Positions 39,261 through 47,889 are shown, numbered from the stretch's first letter. The stretch: DNA of 64,000 bases from Amycolatopsis roodepoortensis (GCF_014873915.1 NZ_JADBEJ010000005.1:682001-746000); one strand, 5' to 3'. Notes: a model not told the origin generated them from the sequence alone. Numbers and translations: made by a program.

Positions 39261-39833
39261 ATGGTGCGAGCGGGACTGACGACGGAACGGGTAATCCGGG
39301 CGGGCGCGGAGCTGGCCGACGAGATCGGCTTCGAGCACGTGACCCCGACCGAGCTCGCGAAACGGTGCGGTGTCAAGACCGCGAGCCTGTATTCGCACGT
39401 GAAGAACGCCCACGAACTGAAGACCGAGATCGCCTTGCTGGCCTTGGCCGAACTCGCCGACCTCGCCGCCACCGCGGTGGCGGGCCTGGCGGGCAAGGAC
39501 GCGCTGATCGCCTTGGCGAACGTCCACCGCGACTACGCCCTCGAACATCCGGGCCGGTTCACCGCCGCGAGGTTCCGGCTCGCGCCGGACAAGGCGGCCA
39601 CCAGCGCCGGCGTCCGCCACGCCGAAATGACGCGGGCGATCCTGCGCGGCTACGACCTCGCCGAACCGCATCAGACGCACGCGGTCCGCCTGCTGGGCAG
39701 CGTGTTCAGCGGCTTCGTCGGCCTGGAAGCGGCCGGCGGCTTCAGCCACAGCACCCCCGGCTCACAGGAGAGCTGGACCGAGATCCTCGACGCGCTCGAC
39801 GTCCTCCTGCGCGCCTGGCCCCGAACGAAATGA
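39261..39833 (+). CDS. TetR-family regulator with WHG-type C-terminus
   Basis: This 190-aa regulator starts MVRAGLTTERVIRAGAELADEIGFEHVTPTELAKRCGVKTASLYSHVKNAHELKTEIALLAL. The HTH lies at about residues 24-50, with the S-L-Y-x-H-x-K/N turn. The C-terminal domain (ALEHPGRFTAARF, LLGSVFSGFVGLEAAGGFSHS, WTEILDALDVLLRAW) matches the TetR_C_33/WHG group. In-frame GTG codons at 39252 and 39255 are alternative starts. Its stop overlaps the SGNH hydrolase start (ATGA), so regulator and enzyme are one transcript, probably autoregulated through the upstream dyad. Confidence 0.9.
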   Translation: MVRAGLTTERVIRAGAELADEIGFEHVTPTELAKRCGVKTASLYSHVKNAHELKTEIALLALAELADLAATAVAGLAGKDALIALANVHRDYALEHPGRFTAARFRLAPDKAATSAGVRHAEMTRAILRGYDLAEPHQTHAVRLLGSVFSGFVGLEAAGGFSHSTPGSQESWTEILDALDVLLRAWPRTK

Positions 39834-40990
39834 ACGGAAGAATGCTCACCACCCCGATCACCGCCGAACTCGTCCGCGGCGCGCTCGACCTCGAATCCAC
39901 CGGACGCGGCCTGGTCCCCCACCGGCTGCCCGCTTGGGCAAGGCGGCAGATCCCCGACGGCCAGCTGACCATGGCGGAGTCGCAGCCGTCCGGCGTGCGG
40001 CTGGTCTTCCGCACCACGGCATCCCTCGTCGAACTCGACGTGCTGGCCACCAAACGCGTCTTCGCCGGCACCCCACCCCGGCCCGACGGCGTCTACGAAC
40101 TGCTCGTCGACGGCAGGCTCTCGGGGCAGGCGAGCGTGACCGACGGCGACACGATCAGCGTCGACCTGGCCACCGGTGCCGCCCGGCACGAGGCCGGCCC
40201 CGTGCGCACCCTGCGGTTCGACGGCCTGCCCGGCCACGAGAAGACCGTCGAAATCTGGCTGCCGCACAACGAAACCACCCGGCTGGTCGCCCTGCGCACC
40301 GACGCGTCCGTCCACAGTGCACAGTCGCACGGCCGGAAGACCTGGCTGCACCACGGCAGCTCCATCAGTCACGGTTCCAACGCGGTGACCCCGACCGGGA
40401 CCTGGCCCGCCACGGCCGCGGCCCTCGCCGGGCTGGATCTGGTCAACCTGGGTTTCAGCGGCAGCGCGCTGCTCGATCCGTTCACCGCCCGCGCGATGCG
40501 GGACACGCCCGCCGACGTCGTCAGCGTCAAGATCGGTATCAACGTCGTCAACGCCGACCTGATGCGGCTGCGCGCGTTCGGCCCGGCAGTGCACGGTTTC
40601 CTCGACACCATCAGGGAAGGCCATCCCGCCACGCCGTTGCTGGTCGTCTCGCCGATCCACTGCCCCATCCACGAACACACGCCGGGGCCGGGCGAATTCG
40701 ACCCGGACGCCCTGCGCGAGGGGAAGGTGCGGTTCAGGGCCACCGGTGATCCCGCGGAGACCGCGTCGGGAAAGCTGACGCTCACCGTGATCCGCGACGA
40801 ACTCGCCCGCATCGTCAAGGAACGGAGCGCGGCCGACCCGAACCTGCGCTACCTGGACGGACTCGAACTGTACGGCGAGGCGGACCACGCCGAGCTGCCA
40901 CTGCCCGACGCCCTCCACCCGGACGCGCCCACGCACCGGCTCATTGGGGAACGCTTCGCCCGGCTGGCCTTCGACACCGCACTCACGTGA
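39830..40990 (+). CDS. SGNH/GDSL-type esterase with N-terminal beta domain
   Basis: This 386-aa protein has an N-terminal beta-sandwich (about 1-155; RLVFRTTASLVELDVLATKRVF, TVEIWLPHNETTRLVALRTD) of the SGNH_hydro_2/3 type, followed by the SGNH domain. Block I is HHGSSISHG with the nucleophile Ser, block II NLGFSGSALL, block III KIGINVVN and block V DALHPDAP with catalytic Asp and His. It deacetylates or de-esterifies sugars or lipids and lacks a signal peptide. The ATG at 39830 overlaps the TetR stop; 39842 is an alternative. Oddly, its last two codons and stop lie inside the first unit of a 21-bp repeat array. Confidence 0.87.
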   Translation: MNGRMLTTPITAELVRGALDLESTGRGLVPHRLPAWARRQIPDGQLTMAESQPSGVRLVFRTTASLVELDVLATKRVFAGTPPRPDGVYELLVDGRLSGQASVTDGDTISVDLATGAARHEAGPVRTLRFDGLPGHEKTVEIWLPHNETTRLVALRTDASVHSAQSHGRKTWLHHGSSISHGSNAVTPTGTWPATAAALAGLDLVNLGFSGSALLDPFTARAMRDTPADVVSVKIGINVVNADLMRLRAFGPAVHGFLDTIREGHPATPLLVVSPIHCPIHEHTPGPGEFDPDALREGKVRFRATGDPAETASGKLTLTVIRDELARIVKERSAADPNLRYLDGLELYGEADHAELPLPDALHPDAPTHRLIGERFARLAFDTALT

Positions 40991-41122
40991 TCAAAGGCGT
41001 CATTCGCGTGATCGAAGGCGTAACTCGCGTGATCAGAGGCCGCACACCCGAGTTCCGCGTCCGATCACGTGAGTTACGCCTTCGATCACGCGAGTTACGC
41101 GTCTGAGCACGCGAGTCGCGCG
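40979..41122. repeat. 21-bp-unit palindromic array, family B copy 1
   Basis: About three forward units (consensus starts GGCGTAACTCGCGTGATC) are followed by three units in reverse orientation, making a large imperfect hairpin. The first unit includes the SGNH gene stop codon. The gene-free stretch 40991-41337 holds this array up to 41122 and then about 215 bp with no clear feature before the protease start. Related arrays are at 48064-48217 and 63569-63674. Confidence 0.85.
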
Positions 41123-41337
41123 TTTGCTGTGCGCGTATCCGTCGGTAGCCCGAACGGCGGGTACCTATTTTTCTTCCTGTCCAACGAAAGTCGGTATCCG
41201 CCACCGGGGCGGCGGATCACCATGATCGGCACCGGATCACCGGCGCCGGGTCGCCTTGGCCGTGCCCGGCTACCCCACCGTGTCCAGTGCGGCCACCCCT
41301 CGCGCTGGATGTCCCCTCGCGAAAGTGAGACACCGGT

Positions 41338-42432
41338 ATGCGCACAAACCCCTTAGCCCGTACCGCCACGACACTGGTGGCCGCGGCCGCGGTCGTCGGC
41401 TTCCTCGCCCCGTCCACGGCCACCGCCACCACCATCGCGGGCTACTCCCCCACGGTGCAGCACGAGGCGGTGACGTCCCTCGCCGCCGAAGCCGGGATCA
41501 GCCAGGCCGCCGCCGTCGAGTTCCTCCGGACGCAGACGGCGAGCGTCGAGAAGCTGCAGCAGGTCACCGCTTCGCTCGGCTCCCGTGCCGCGGACGGGTA
41601 CCTCGACGACGCCGCCAAGCCGGTCGTGAACGTCCTCGACCAGGCCGCCGCGGACCAGGTCACCGCGACCGGGGCGCAGGCACGGATCGTCAAGCACTCC
41701 AGTGCCGCGCTGGCGGGGGCACAGAACGCCCTGCAGGCGCTGCCGTCGGTCGCGCACACGTCGATCGGCCTCGATCCGAAGGCCAACCAGGTGGTCTTGA
41801 CCATCTCCGACGCGGCGAAGGGCACCGATGCCCTCGTGAAGGCCGCCGAAGCCCTCGGCGACCGCGTGCGCGTGGAGCGGACCACCGGCGAGATGCACAC
41901 CGCGATCTACAACGGTGAGGCCATCACCGGCGGCGGCACCCGGTGCTCGGTCGGGTTCAACACCAACCGCGGCGGCCAGAACTACATCCTCGACGCCGGT
42001 CACTGCACCCGCGCGGTCTCGCAGTGGAACGTCGGGCCGTCGCAGGGCGCCAGCTTCCCGACCAACGACTACGGCCTGATCCGCAACACCACCGGCAGCG
42101 CACCGGGCGCGGTCACCCTGTGGAACGGCTCCACCCAGCGGATCGCCTCCGCCGGTACCGCCACCGTCGGGCAGCGGATCAGCAAGAGCGGCAGCACCAC
42201 CCGCCTCACCTCGGGTTCGGTGCAGCGGCTGAACGTCACGGTGAACTACGCCGAAGGCTCGGTGTACCAGCTGATCCAGACCAACGCGCTGGCCAACCCC
42301 GGCGACTCGGGCGGCTGCCTGTTCTCCGGCAGCGTCGGCCTCGGCATCACCTCCGGCAAGGGCAGTGGTACCTCGTACTACCAGCCGATCGGCGAGGCAC
42401 TGAGCGCCTACAGCGTCACGCTCAACCCGTAA
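41338..42432 (+). CDS. Secreted S1E (streptogrisin-type) serine protease with prodomain
   Basis: This 364-aa protein has a signal peptide at 1-31 (ending ATATTIAG), a prodomain of the alpha-lytic/streptogrisin type (about 35-190; VEFLRTQTASVEKLQQ, HTSIGLDPKANQVVLTI) and a mature domain from about AITGGGTRCSVGFN. The triad is His222 in DAGHC, Asp244 in NDYGLI and Ser324 in NPGDSGG. Two Cys pairs fit the family. The prodomain guides folding and is removed on maturation. It is an extracellular protease of the streptogrisin B/D kind. A hairpin follows the stop. Confidence 0.93.
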   Translation: MRTNPLARTATTLVAAAAVVGFLAPSTATATTIAGYSPTVQHEAVTSLAAEAGISQAAAVEFLRTQTASVEKLQQVTASLGSRAADGYLDDAAKPVVNVLDQAAADQVTATGAQARIVKHSSAALAGAQNALQALPSVAHTSIGLDPKANQVVLTISDAAKGTDALVKAAEALGDRVRVERTTGEMHTAIYNGEAITGGGTRCSVGFNTNRGGQNYILDAGHCTRAVSQWNVGPSQGASFPTNDYGLIRNTTGSAPGAVTLWNGSTQRIASAGTATVGQRISKSGSTTRLTSGSVQRLNVTVNYAEGSVYQLIQTNALANPGDSGGCLFSGSVGLGITSGKGSGTSYYQPIGEALSAYSVTLNP

Positions 42433-42446
42433 GCACGTCCCGCCGG

Positions 42447-42469
42447 GCCCCGGTCACCTCGACCGGGGC
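42447..42469. terminator. Hairpin terminator between convergent genes
   Basis: GCCCCGGTC (42447-42455) pairs with GACCGGGGC (42461-42469) around ACCTC. It lies 14 bp past the protease stop and overlaps the LysR stop codon, so it may serve both genes. Confidence 0.6.
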
Positions 42470-43350
42470 TCGGCCCGCGCGTGGAAATGGCCGACCAGGT
42501 GGTCGCGAAACCGTTGGGCGGCAACGGAAAGGTACGTGTCTTCGCGCCAAGCGACGCTGAGCACGCGGCGGCAGTCGGGATCATCGACGTCGAGCCAGAC
42601 CACCTTCGTACCACTGACGGCACGCAATCCCAGCGAAGGCACCAGCGCGATGCCGAGCCCCGCGTCGATGAGCTGGAAGAGCACCGCGGCTTCGTCGCCC
42701 TCGCAGACGACGTGCAGTTCCAGGCCGGCCTTCGCGAACAGCCGATCGACGAGCGCGCGCTGCCAGTAACCAGGTCGCGTGGTGAGGAACGGCTCTCCCT
42801 CGAGATCCGCCAGGCCGACACGGCCGCGCTCGGCGAGCCGATGCCCGGCGGGAACGCAGAGCATCACCGCCTCGTCGAGAAGCACCCGGCTGCGAATGTC
42901 GTTCCCTGTCAAGGGTTGTGACGTGACGCAGAGGTCGACGTCGCCGGCTCTCAGCTTCTCCGCCATCCCCTGCGCCGATGCCTGAGAAAGGCGCAAGTCC
43001 ACCAATGGATGGCCGGGGACGAAGGTGCGAAGCGGTGCGGTGAGGGCGAGGAGGCTTTCGGCCGCGACGGTGACGGTGCCGCGCTCCAGCCCGGCGGCGT
43101 CGTCGAGTTCCTGACGGGCGTCGTCGAGTTCGGCCAGCGCCCGGTCGACGCGGCCGAGGAACGCGACCCCGAACCGGTTGAGCCGGATCCGGCGGCCGTG
43201 CCGGTCGAACAGCGGGACGCCGAGCTCGTTCTCCAGTCTGGCCAAGGTCCGGCTGAGCGAGGGTTGCGCGACACGCAGCTTTTCGGCGGCCCGGCCGACG
43301 TGTTCGAGCCGGGCGACCGTCTGGAAGTACCGGAGCGCCAGAAGATCCAC
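42454..43350 (-). CDS. LysR-family regulator
   Basis: This 298-aa LysR regulator starts at GTG (DLLALRYFQTVARLEHVGRAAEKLRVAQPSLSRTLARLENELGVPLFDRHGRRIRLNRFG); the winged HTH lies at about residues 1-60. The effector domain (about 88-290) contains GTVTVAAESLLAL, DLCVTSQPL, DLEGEPFLTTRPG and DAGLGIALVPSLG, and resembles the CynR/YtlI-type co-inducer fold. It is divergent from the 135-aa membrane protein and multicopper oxidase operon, with a T-N11-A dyad between them, so it probably activates that operon. Co-inducer unknown. Confidence 0.92.
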   Translation of the reverse strand: MDLLALRYFQTVARLEHVGRAAEKLRVAQPSLSRTLARLENELGVPLFDRHGRRIRLNRFGVAFLGRVDRALAELDDARQELDDAAGLERGTVTVAAESLLALTAPLRTFVPGHPLVDLRLSQASAQGMAEKLRAGDVDLCVTSQPLTGNDIRSRVLLDEAVMLCVPAGHRLAERGRVGLADLEGEPFLTTRPGYWQRALVDRLFAKAGLELHVVCEGDEAAVLFQLIDAGLGIALVPSLGLRAVSGTKVVWLDVDDPDCRRVLSVAWREDTYLSVAAQRFRDHLVGHFHARAEPRSR

Positions 43351-43364
43351 TACTGATACCTCGC

Positions 43365-43382
43365 CTGTTATGAACAGATAAC
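43365..43382. promoter_or_regulatory. LysR-type binding site
   Basis: GTTAT (43367-43371) and ATAAC (43378-43382) form an inverted repeat with the T-N11-A form of LysR boxes; a tighter dyad CTGTT-ATG-AACAG overlaps it (43365-43377). It lies between the divergent LysR gene and the membrane-protein/oxidase genes, 15 bp from the LysR start. Confidence 0.55.
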
Positions 43383-43430
43383 CGATCTTGTCTTGGACAG
43401 CATAAGGCGTCGGCTCCTACGTTCGATCAC

Positions 43431-43838
43431 GTGAGTGAAACCCTGACCAGCCCGAGCCGGAAGGCGAACGGGACACTGGTGGTGAACCGGGTGCTGGTGA
43501 GCGCCCACGCCGTCGCGATCATCGGCCAGCCGGTGTTCGCCGGCGGCTATCTCGGCGGCGATTACGACATGCTCTGGCTGCACCGCTGGGGCGCCGACGC
43601 CGTGTCGTACCTGGCGTACGCGCAGATCCTGGCGGCGCTGGTCCTGTGGCTGGTCCGCGGACCGCGCTGGCTGTTCTGGATCAGCCTGCTGCTCGCGCTG
43701 GGCGAGACCGGGCAGTACCTCGCCGGGATGGCGGGCGCGCTCGACCTGCACATCCCGCTCGGCGTCGCGCTGGTCACCGCGACGGTACTGACGACGATCG
43801 CCGTCTGGCGGCCGCAGACCTGGCGGGCGGACCGATGA
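43431..43838 (+). CDS. Small four-helix membrane protein before multicopper oxidase
   Basis: This 135-aa protein starts at GTG giving SETLTSPSRKANGTLVVNRVLVSAHAVAI. Hydrophobic segments at about 20-40, 58-75, 80-97 and 108-125 predict four helices (VSYLAYAQILAALVLWLV, WLFWISLLLALGETGQYLAGM, HIPLGVALVTATVLTTIAVW). I do not know a named family. Its stop overlaps the oxidase start by 4 bp, so the two are coupled, and it may help anchor or supply the exported oxidase. It is probably activated by the divergent LysR protein. Confidence 0.75.
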   Translation: MSETLTSPSRKANGTLVVNRVLVSAHAVAIIGQPVFAGGYLGGDYDMLWLHRWGADAVSYLAYAQILAALVLWLVRGPRWLFWISLLLALGETGQYLAGMAGALDLHIPLGVALVTATVLTTIAVWRPQTWRADR

Positions 43839-45404
43839 GCGGGCGGCTGCCCCGCCGGACCTTCCTCGGGCTCGCCGGAGGGGCCGGTGTCCTCGTCGCC
43901 GCCGGGATCACGGCGCCCCGGCTGCTCGCGCAGGGCGCTCCGGGGACCGGCGAGTTGCTGCGCAGCGCACTGCCGTTGCCGGAGCCCTTCCGGGTACCGC
44001 TGCCGATCCCGCCCGTATTGAGTCCACAGAGGACCGCCGACACCGATCACTACACCATCACCCAGCGGGCGGCGACGGCCGAGATCCTGCCCGGCGTCCG
44101 GACACCGATCTGGGGCTACGACGGCATCTTCCCCGGCCCGACGATCGAGTCTCGGCGGGACCGGACGGTGGTGGCGCACCACCGCAACGAACTCCCCGTG
44201 CCGACCGTGGTCCATCTGCACGGCGGGCACACCCCCGCCGACTCCGACGGCTATCCGACCGACCTCGTGCTGCCGCGGTCCGGCTGGACCACCGCGCACA
44301 CCGGGCACGGCATGGCCGACTCGCGGGCGCGGATCTCGAACGGGGAACGCGACTACGTCTTCCCCCTGCGGCAACGGGCCGCGACCCTCTGGTACCACGA
44401 CCACCGCATGGATTTCACCGGTCCGGCCGTGTACCGGGGCCTGGCCGGGTTCCACCTGATCCGCGACGACGAGGAGGACTCGCTCGGGCTCCCGTCCGGG
44501 GAGCGCGAACTGCCGCTGATGATCGCCGACCGGTCCTTCGACGAGCACGGCGCCTTCGCCTATCCCTCGCTCGACCGGTCGCTGCGGACCACACCGGGCG
44601 TCGAAAGTGCTTACGTGGAAGGCGTTTTCGGTGACGTCATCCTGGTCAACGGCGCGCCGTGGCCGGTGCACGAGGTGGCGGCCGTCAAGTACCGCCTCCG
44701 TGTGCTCAACGGCTCCAACGCCAGGCGCTACGACCTCGCGCTGGACCCGCCGCCGCCCGGCGGGGGCGGATTCGTGCAGATCGGCGCCGACCAGGGCCTG
44801 CTGGCCGCGCCGCGCGAACACGACCATCTCCCCATCGCGCCGGCGGGAACGGTACGACGTCGTCGTCGACTTCGGCCGGTATCCGGTCGGCACCGAGGTC
44901 ACTCTCGTGAACCGGCTCGGGACCGGGTCGACCGCTCAGGTCATGCGGTTCGTCGTCGCGCGCAGCGCGGCGGACGACAGCCGGGTTCCGGCGAAACTCA
45001 GCGAAATCGCGCCGCTCACTCGCGAACAGGCCACGACCACGCGGGAGTTCTCGTTCCGGGCGGGTACCGTCCACGGCCGCGCGGGCTGGGTGATCGGCGG
45101 GGAGCCGTTCTCGCCGGACGTGATGTCGGCGAGCCCGCGCCTCGGCGACACGGAGATCTGGCGGTTCGTCGCCGACATCCACCATCCCGTGCACCTGCAC
45201 CTGGTGGGCTTCCGGATCCTCTCGCGCGGCGGGCGTCCACCCGGGCCGTTCGACGGGGGCATCAAGGACACCGTGGACCTGGCCCCCGGCGAGTCGGTCG
45301 AGGTCATCGCGCGGTTCGACGGCTATCGCGGCCGCTACGTCTTCCATTGCCACAACGCCGAGCACGAGGACATGGCGATGATGGCGAACTTCGAGGTCGT
45401 CTGA
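43835..45404 (+). pseudogene. Tat-exported multicopper oxidase, frameshifted
   Basis: The frame from ATG 43835 encodes a Tat signal (RRTFLGLAGGAGVLVAAG) and the first two cupredoxin domains with copper motifs HLHGGH and WYHDH. At 44845-44847 a run of three G shifts the frame; with one G fewer the sequence reads LPIAPAERYDVVVDFGRYPVG and continues in the +1 frame to 45404 with HPVHLHLVGF and HCHNAEHEDMAM, the type 1/2/3 copper ligands. All four copper motifs survive across the two frames, so the break is recent or a sequencing error. As read, the first frame runs on unrelated and the copper centre is lost. The intact enzyme would be about 520 aa, CotA/bilirubin-oxidase-like. Confidence 0.88.
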
Positions 45405-45411
45405 CCGAGGC

Positions 45412-45444
45412 CGGGAAAGGGTCGTCCGGAACGACCCTTTCCCG
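45412..45444. terminator. Strong hairpin terminator
   Basis: CGGGAAAGGGTCGT pairs exactly with ACGACCCTTTCCCG (14 bp, 5-base loop) 7 bp after the oxidase stop and 16 bp before the stop of the convergent small gene. Confidence 0.8.
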
Positions 45445-45460
45445 ATCCGTCCGGACCGGC

Positions 45461-45664
45461 TCAGCCCACGCCGAGCAGGGCCGCGAGCGCCTCGACCAAC
45501 GACGCGGACAGGCCGGCGATGGTGCTGTCGAGGTACTCGGCGATCGGCGTGAGTTCCGCCGCCGACGCCGACCCGCCGAAGACGGCGAGCATCGGCACTG
45601 CCAGCAGGCCGGCCGCCAGGCCCCGCTTCGTCCAGCGGCGGGTGGTGCTCTGGGTGTCGCGCAT
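45461..45664 (-). CDS. Small secreted peptide, 67 aa
   Basis: The start MRDTQSTTRRWTKRGLAAGLLAVPMLAVFGGSASAAELTPIAEYL gives a clear signal peptide cleaved after SASA. The mature part is only about 32 residues: an acidic hydrophobic helix (DSTIAGLSASLVEALAALLGVG). The ATG at 45664 has GAGAGG nine bases upstream; an ATG three codons earlier would overlap that site. I do not recognise a family. It could be a short cell-wall or surface-active peptide. It is convergent with the oxidase gene. Confidence 0.65.
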   Translation of the reverse strand: MRDTQSTTRRWTKRGLAAGLLAVPMLAVFGGSASAAELTPIAEYLDSTIAGLSASLVEALAALLGVG

Positions 45665-45870
45665 GGTGTACATCCTCTCGGCTGTGGATGTGCGGACAGG
45701 GACCGCACGCCGAGGAGGCTGCCTTGATCACCGAAGGCCGGACAAGGCGGTTCACCGCCATTTGACGATCATGAAACAGCGGTCGCTCGTCCGAGTGAAG
45801 CCCGTTAACCCGGCCGACTACCCGCGAGTAACACCACGTTCACCAGGTGAGTGACAGGTCACCGCTAATT

Positions 45871-45900
45871 TTGTTGGACTTTCCGTCCAGCACTTATACA
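45871..45900 (+). promoter_or_regulatory. Promoter with operator for ridA operon
   Basis: TTGTTG (45871-45876) and TATACA (45895-45900) are spaced 18 bp and lie 10 bp before GTG 45910, so the message is probably leaderless. TGGAC-TTTCC-GTCCA (45875-45889) sits between -35 and -10 as an inverted repeat suited to a repressor or the operon's own regulator. Confidence 0.55.
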
Positions 45901-45909
45901 GTCAGTCTC

Positions 45910-46263
45910 GTGACCAACGAGCATCCGTACCCGCCCGCCTTCCGCAGCGGCGACCTGGTTTCCGTGTCCGGGCGGCTCGGCGTGACCGAGACCGGCGCGC
46001 TGGTGCCCGGCGGCTTCGACGCCGAATGCCCGCAGGCCTTCACCAATCTCGACGCCGCGCTGCGTTCGGTGGGTGCGACGCGGGCCGACGTGGTGAAGGT
46101 CGTCGTCTACCTGACCGACATCGCCGACCGCGACGGTCTCAACCGGGTCTACGAAGAGTTCTTCGCCGAGCCCCGGCCCGCACGAACCTGTGTCGGGGTC
46201 GCGTCGCTGCCCTACGGCGGCGTGGTCGAGGTCGAGGCCCTCGCCCGGGTACGCAATGTCTGA
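45910..46263 (+). CDS. RidA-family enamine/imine deaminase
   Basis: This 117-aa protein starts at GTG (TNEHPYPPAFRSGDLVSVSGRLG). Family motifs are the S-G-x-L/x-G stretch, ALRSVGATRADVVKVVVYLTDIADRDGLNRVYEEFF and the C-terminal PARTCVGVASLPYGGVVEVEALARV, including the Arg that binds the substrate carboxylate. RidA proteins hydrolyse reactive enamines and imines such as 2-aminoacrylate made by PLP enzymes. A PLP dehydratase is encoded two genes downstream, and the stop overlaps the next start by 8 bp, so this is the detoxifying partner of that enzyme. Confidence 0.9.
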   Translation: MTNEHPYPPAFRSGDLVSVSGRLGVTETGALVPGGFDAECPQAFTNLDAALRSVGATRADVVKVVVYLTDIADRDGLNRVYEEFFAEPRPARTCVGVASLPYGGVVEVEALARVRNV

Positions 46264-46900
46264 GCAGGACGCGATCCTCGACGCGCTCGCCCCGGTCGCC
46301 GACGGCATCGCGGCGACGCTCGGCTCGTTCTGCGAGGTCGTGGTGCACGACTTCCGCCGCCCGGAGAAGTCGGTGGTCGCGATCGCCGGCTCGGTCACCG
46401 ACCGCACCGTTGGCGGGTCGATGAGCGAGATCGGCATGGGCCTGCTCGCCCGCGGCGACGACGCCGAAGACCAGCTGAACTACGTGACCAGGACGGCGTC
46501 GGGGAAACTCGTGAAGTCGTCGACCATGCTGCTGCGCGACAGCGGCGGCTCGGTGTTCGGCGCCTTGTGCGTGAACCTCGATGTCACCGCCCTGGGGCAG
46601 CTGCGGACCCTGGTCGGTGAGCTCGCCGACGTCGGCACCGCCGCCGAAACGCCGACCACCACCTTCGGCGACGACGTCGACGCGGTGGTGGACGCGATCG
46701 TCGACGAGCATCAGCTCCGGCTGAACAAACCCTGGACCGCGCTCAGCCGTGACGAGCGGCTCGACCTGTTCCGCAGCCTGCACGCGCGCGGTGTCTTCGC
46801 CGTGCGGCGGGCCGTGCCCCAGGTCGCGGCCCGGATCGGGATCTCCCGCGCCTCCGCTTACAACTATCTCGCCGAAATCCGTGATCAAGGAGCATCATGA
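46256..46900 (+). CDS. YheO/DauR-type PAS-HTH regulator
   Basis: This 214-aa protein starts MSEQDAILDALAPVADGIAATLGSFCEVVVHDFRRPEKSVVAIAGSVTDRTVGG, the YheO-like PAS domain (about 5-115; LLRDSGGSVFGALCVNLDVT). The C-terminal DauR-type HTH (about 150-210) contains LNKPWTALSRDERLDLFRSLHARGVFAVRRAVPQVAARIGISRASAYNYLAEI. Members sense amino-acid-related ligands; DauR of Pseudomonas controls D-arginine catabolism. It lies between ridA and the dehydratase with overlaps at both ends, so it likely regulates its own operon through the dyad at 45875. Confidence 0.9.
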   Translation: MSEQDAILDALAPVADGIAATLGSFCEVVVHDFRRPEKSVVAIAGSVTDRTVGGSMSEIGMGLLARGDDAEDQLNYVTRTASGKLVKSSTMLLRDSGGSVFGALCVNLDVTALGQLRTLVGELADVGTAAETPTTTFGDDVDAVVDAIVDEHQLRLNKPWTALSRDERLDLFRSLHARGVFAVRRAVPQVAARIGISRASAYNYLAEIRDQGAS

Positions 46901-47856
46901 CCGCCCCCGTGACCATCGACGACATCCGCGACGCGGCCGCCCGCCTGGCCGGGGTCGCCCACCGGACGCCGGTCGTGCGTTCCCGTACCCTCGACGAGCT
47001 CGTCGGCGCCGAGGTCTTCATCAAATGTGAAAACCTCCAGCGCGTCGGGGCTTTCAAGTTCCGTGGCGCGTACAACGCCGCGTCGCGACTTTCGCCGGAA
47101 CAGCTGGCCAAGGGCATCGCCGCGTACTCGTCGGGGAACCACGCCCAGGCCGTCGCGCTCGCCGCGAAGGAACTCGGGAGCAGCGCGGTCATCCTGATCC
47201 CCGAGGACACCCCGCAGTCCAAAAAGGACGCCACCGCGGGTTACGGCGCCGAGATCGTCACCTACGACCGCTACACCGGCGACCGCGTCGCGATCGGCGA
47301 GGCGCTGGCGGCCGATCGCGGTCTCGCGCTGATCCCGCCGTACGAGCACCCGCACGTGATCGCCGGACAGGGCACCGCGGCGCTGGAACTGCTGGAGGAC
47401 ACCGAGTCGCTGGACACCCTCGTCGTCCCGGTCGGCGGCGGTGGCCTGATCGCGGGCAGCTCGACCGCCGCGAAGGCCGTACGGCCCGGCATCCGCGTGA
47501 TCGGCGTCGAACCCGCCGAAGGCGACGACACCAAACGCTCGCTGGACGCCGGGGAACGCGTGTCGATCCCGGTGCCGCGGACCATCGCCGACGGCCAGGC
47601 CGCCTCGATCCCCGGCGAACTGACCTTCTCGATCAACCGGCGGCTCGTCGACGACATCGCGCTCGTCACCGACGACCAGGTCCGCGACGCCATGCGGTTC
47701 GCGTTCGAGCGGCTGAAGCTCGTCATCGAGCCGAGCGGGGCGACCGGGCTCGCGGCACTGCTCAGCGGCCGGGTGCCCGCTTCGGGACGGGTCGGGGTGA
47801 TCATCAGCGGCGGGAACGTGAGCCCGGAACGCTTCGCCGAACTGATCGCCGGCTGA
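46897..47856 (+). CDS. PLP-dependent threonine/serine (hydroxyaspartate) dehydratase
   Basis: This fold-type II PLP enzyme of 319 aa has the cofactor Lys in GAFKFRGAYNAASRL, SSGNHAQAVALAAKELG for phosphate and substrate binding, VPVGGGGLIAGSS as the glycine loop, and a late Ser/Gly pocket in VIISGGNVSP. Its length lacks the ACT domain of biosynthetic threonine deaminase, so it is the catabolic, serine racemase or threo-3-hydroxyaspartate dehydratase type. These release enamine intermediates that the operon's RidA would clear. The start overlaps the regulator stop by 4 bp (ATGA). Confidence 0.92.
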   Translation: MTAPVTIDDIRDAAARLAGVAHRTPVVRSRTLDELVGAEVFIKCENLQRVGAFKFRGAYNAASRLSPEQLAKGIAAYSSGNHAQAVALAAKELGSSAVILIPEDTPQSKKDATAGYGAEIVTYDRYTGDRVAIGEALAADRGLALIPPYEHPHVIAGQGTAALELLEDTESLDTLVVPVGGGGLIAGSSTAAKAVRPGIRVIGVEPAEGDDTKRSLDAGERVSIPVPRTIADGQAASIPGELTFSINRRLVDDIALVTDDQVRDAMRFAFERLKLVIEPSGATGLAALLSGRVPASGRVGVIISGGNVSPERFAELIAG

Positions 47857-47889
47857 CCTCTCCGCATTTAGTCCTCTCGATGCGGTGGC

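Noticed and set aside
42454..43382. Dedicated metal-response system for the multicopper oxidase
   Set aside because: The adjacent regulator is LysR-type, and I saw no copper-sensor (CsoR, CueR) gene or copper box.
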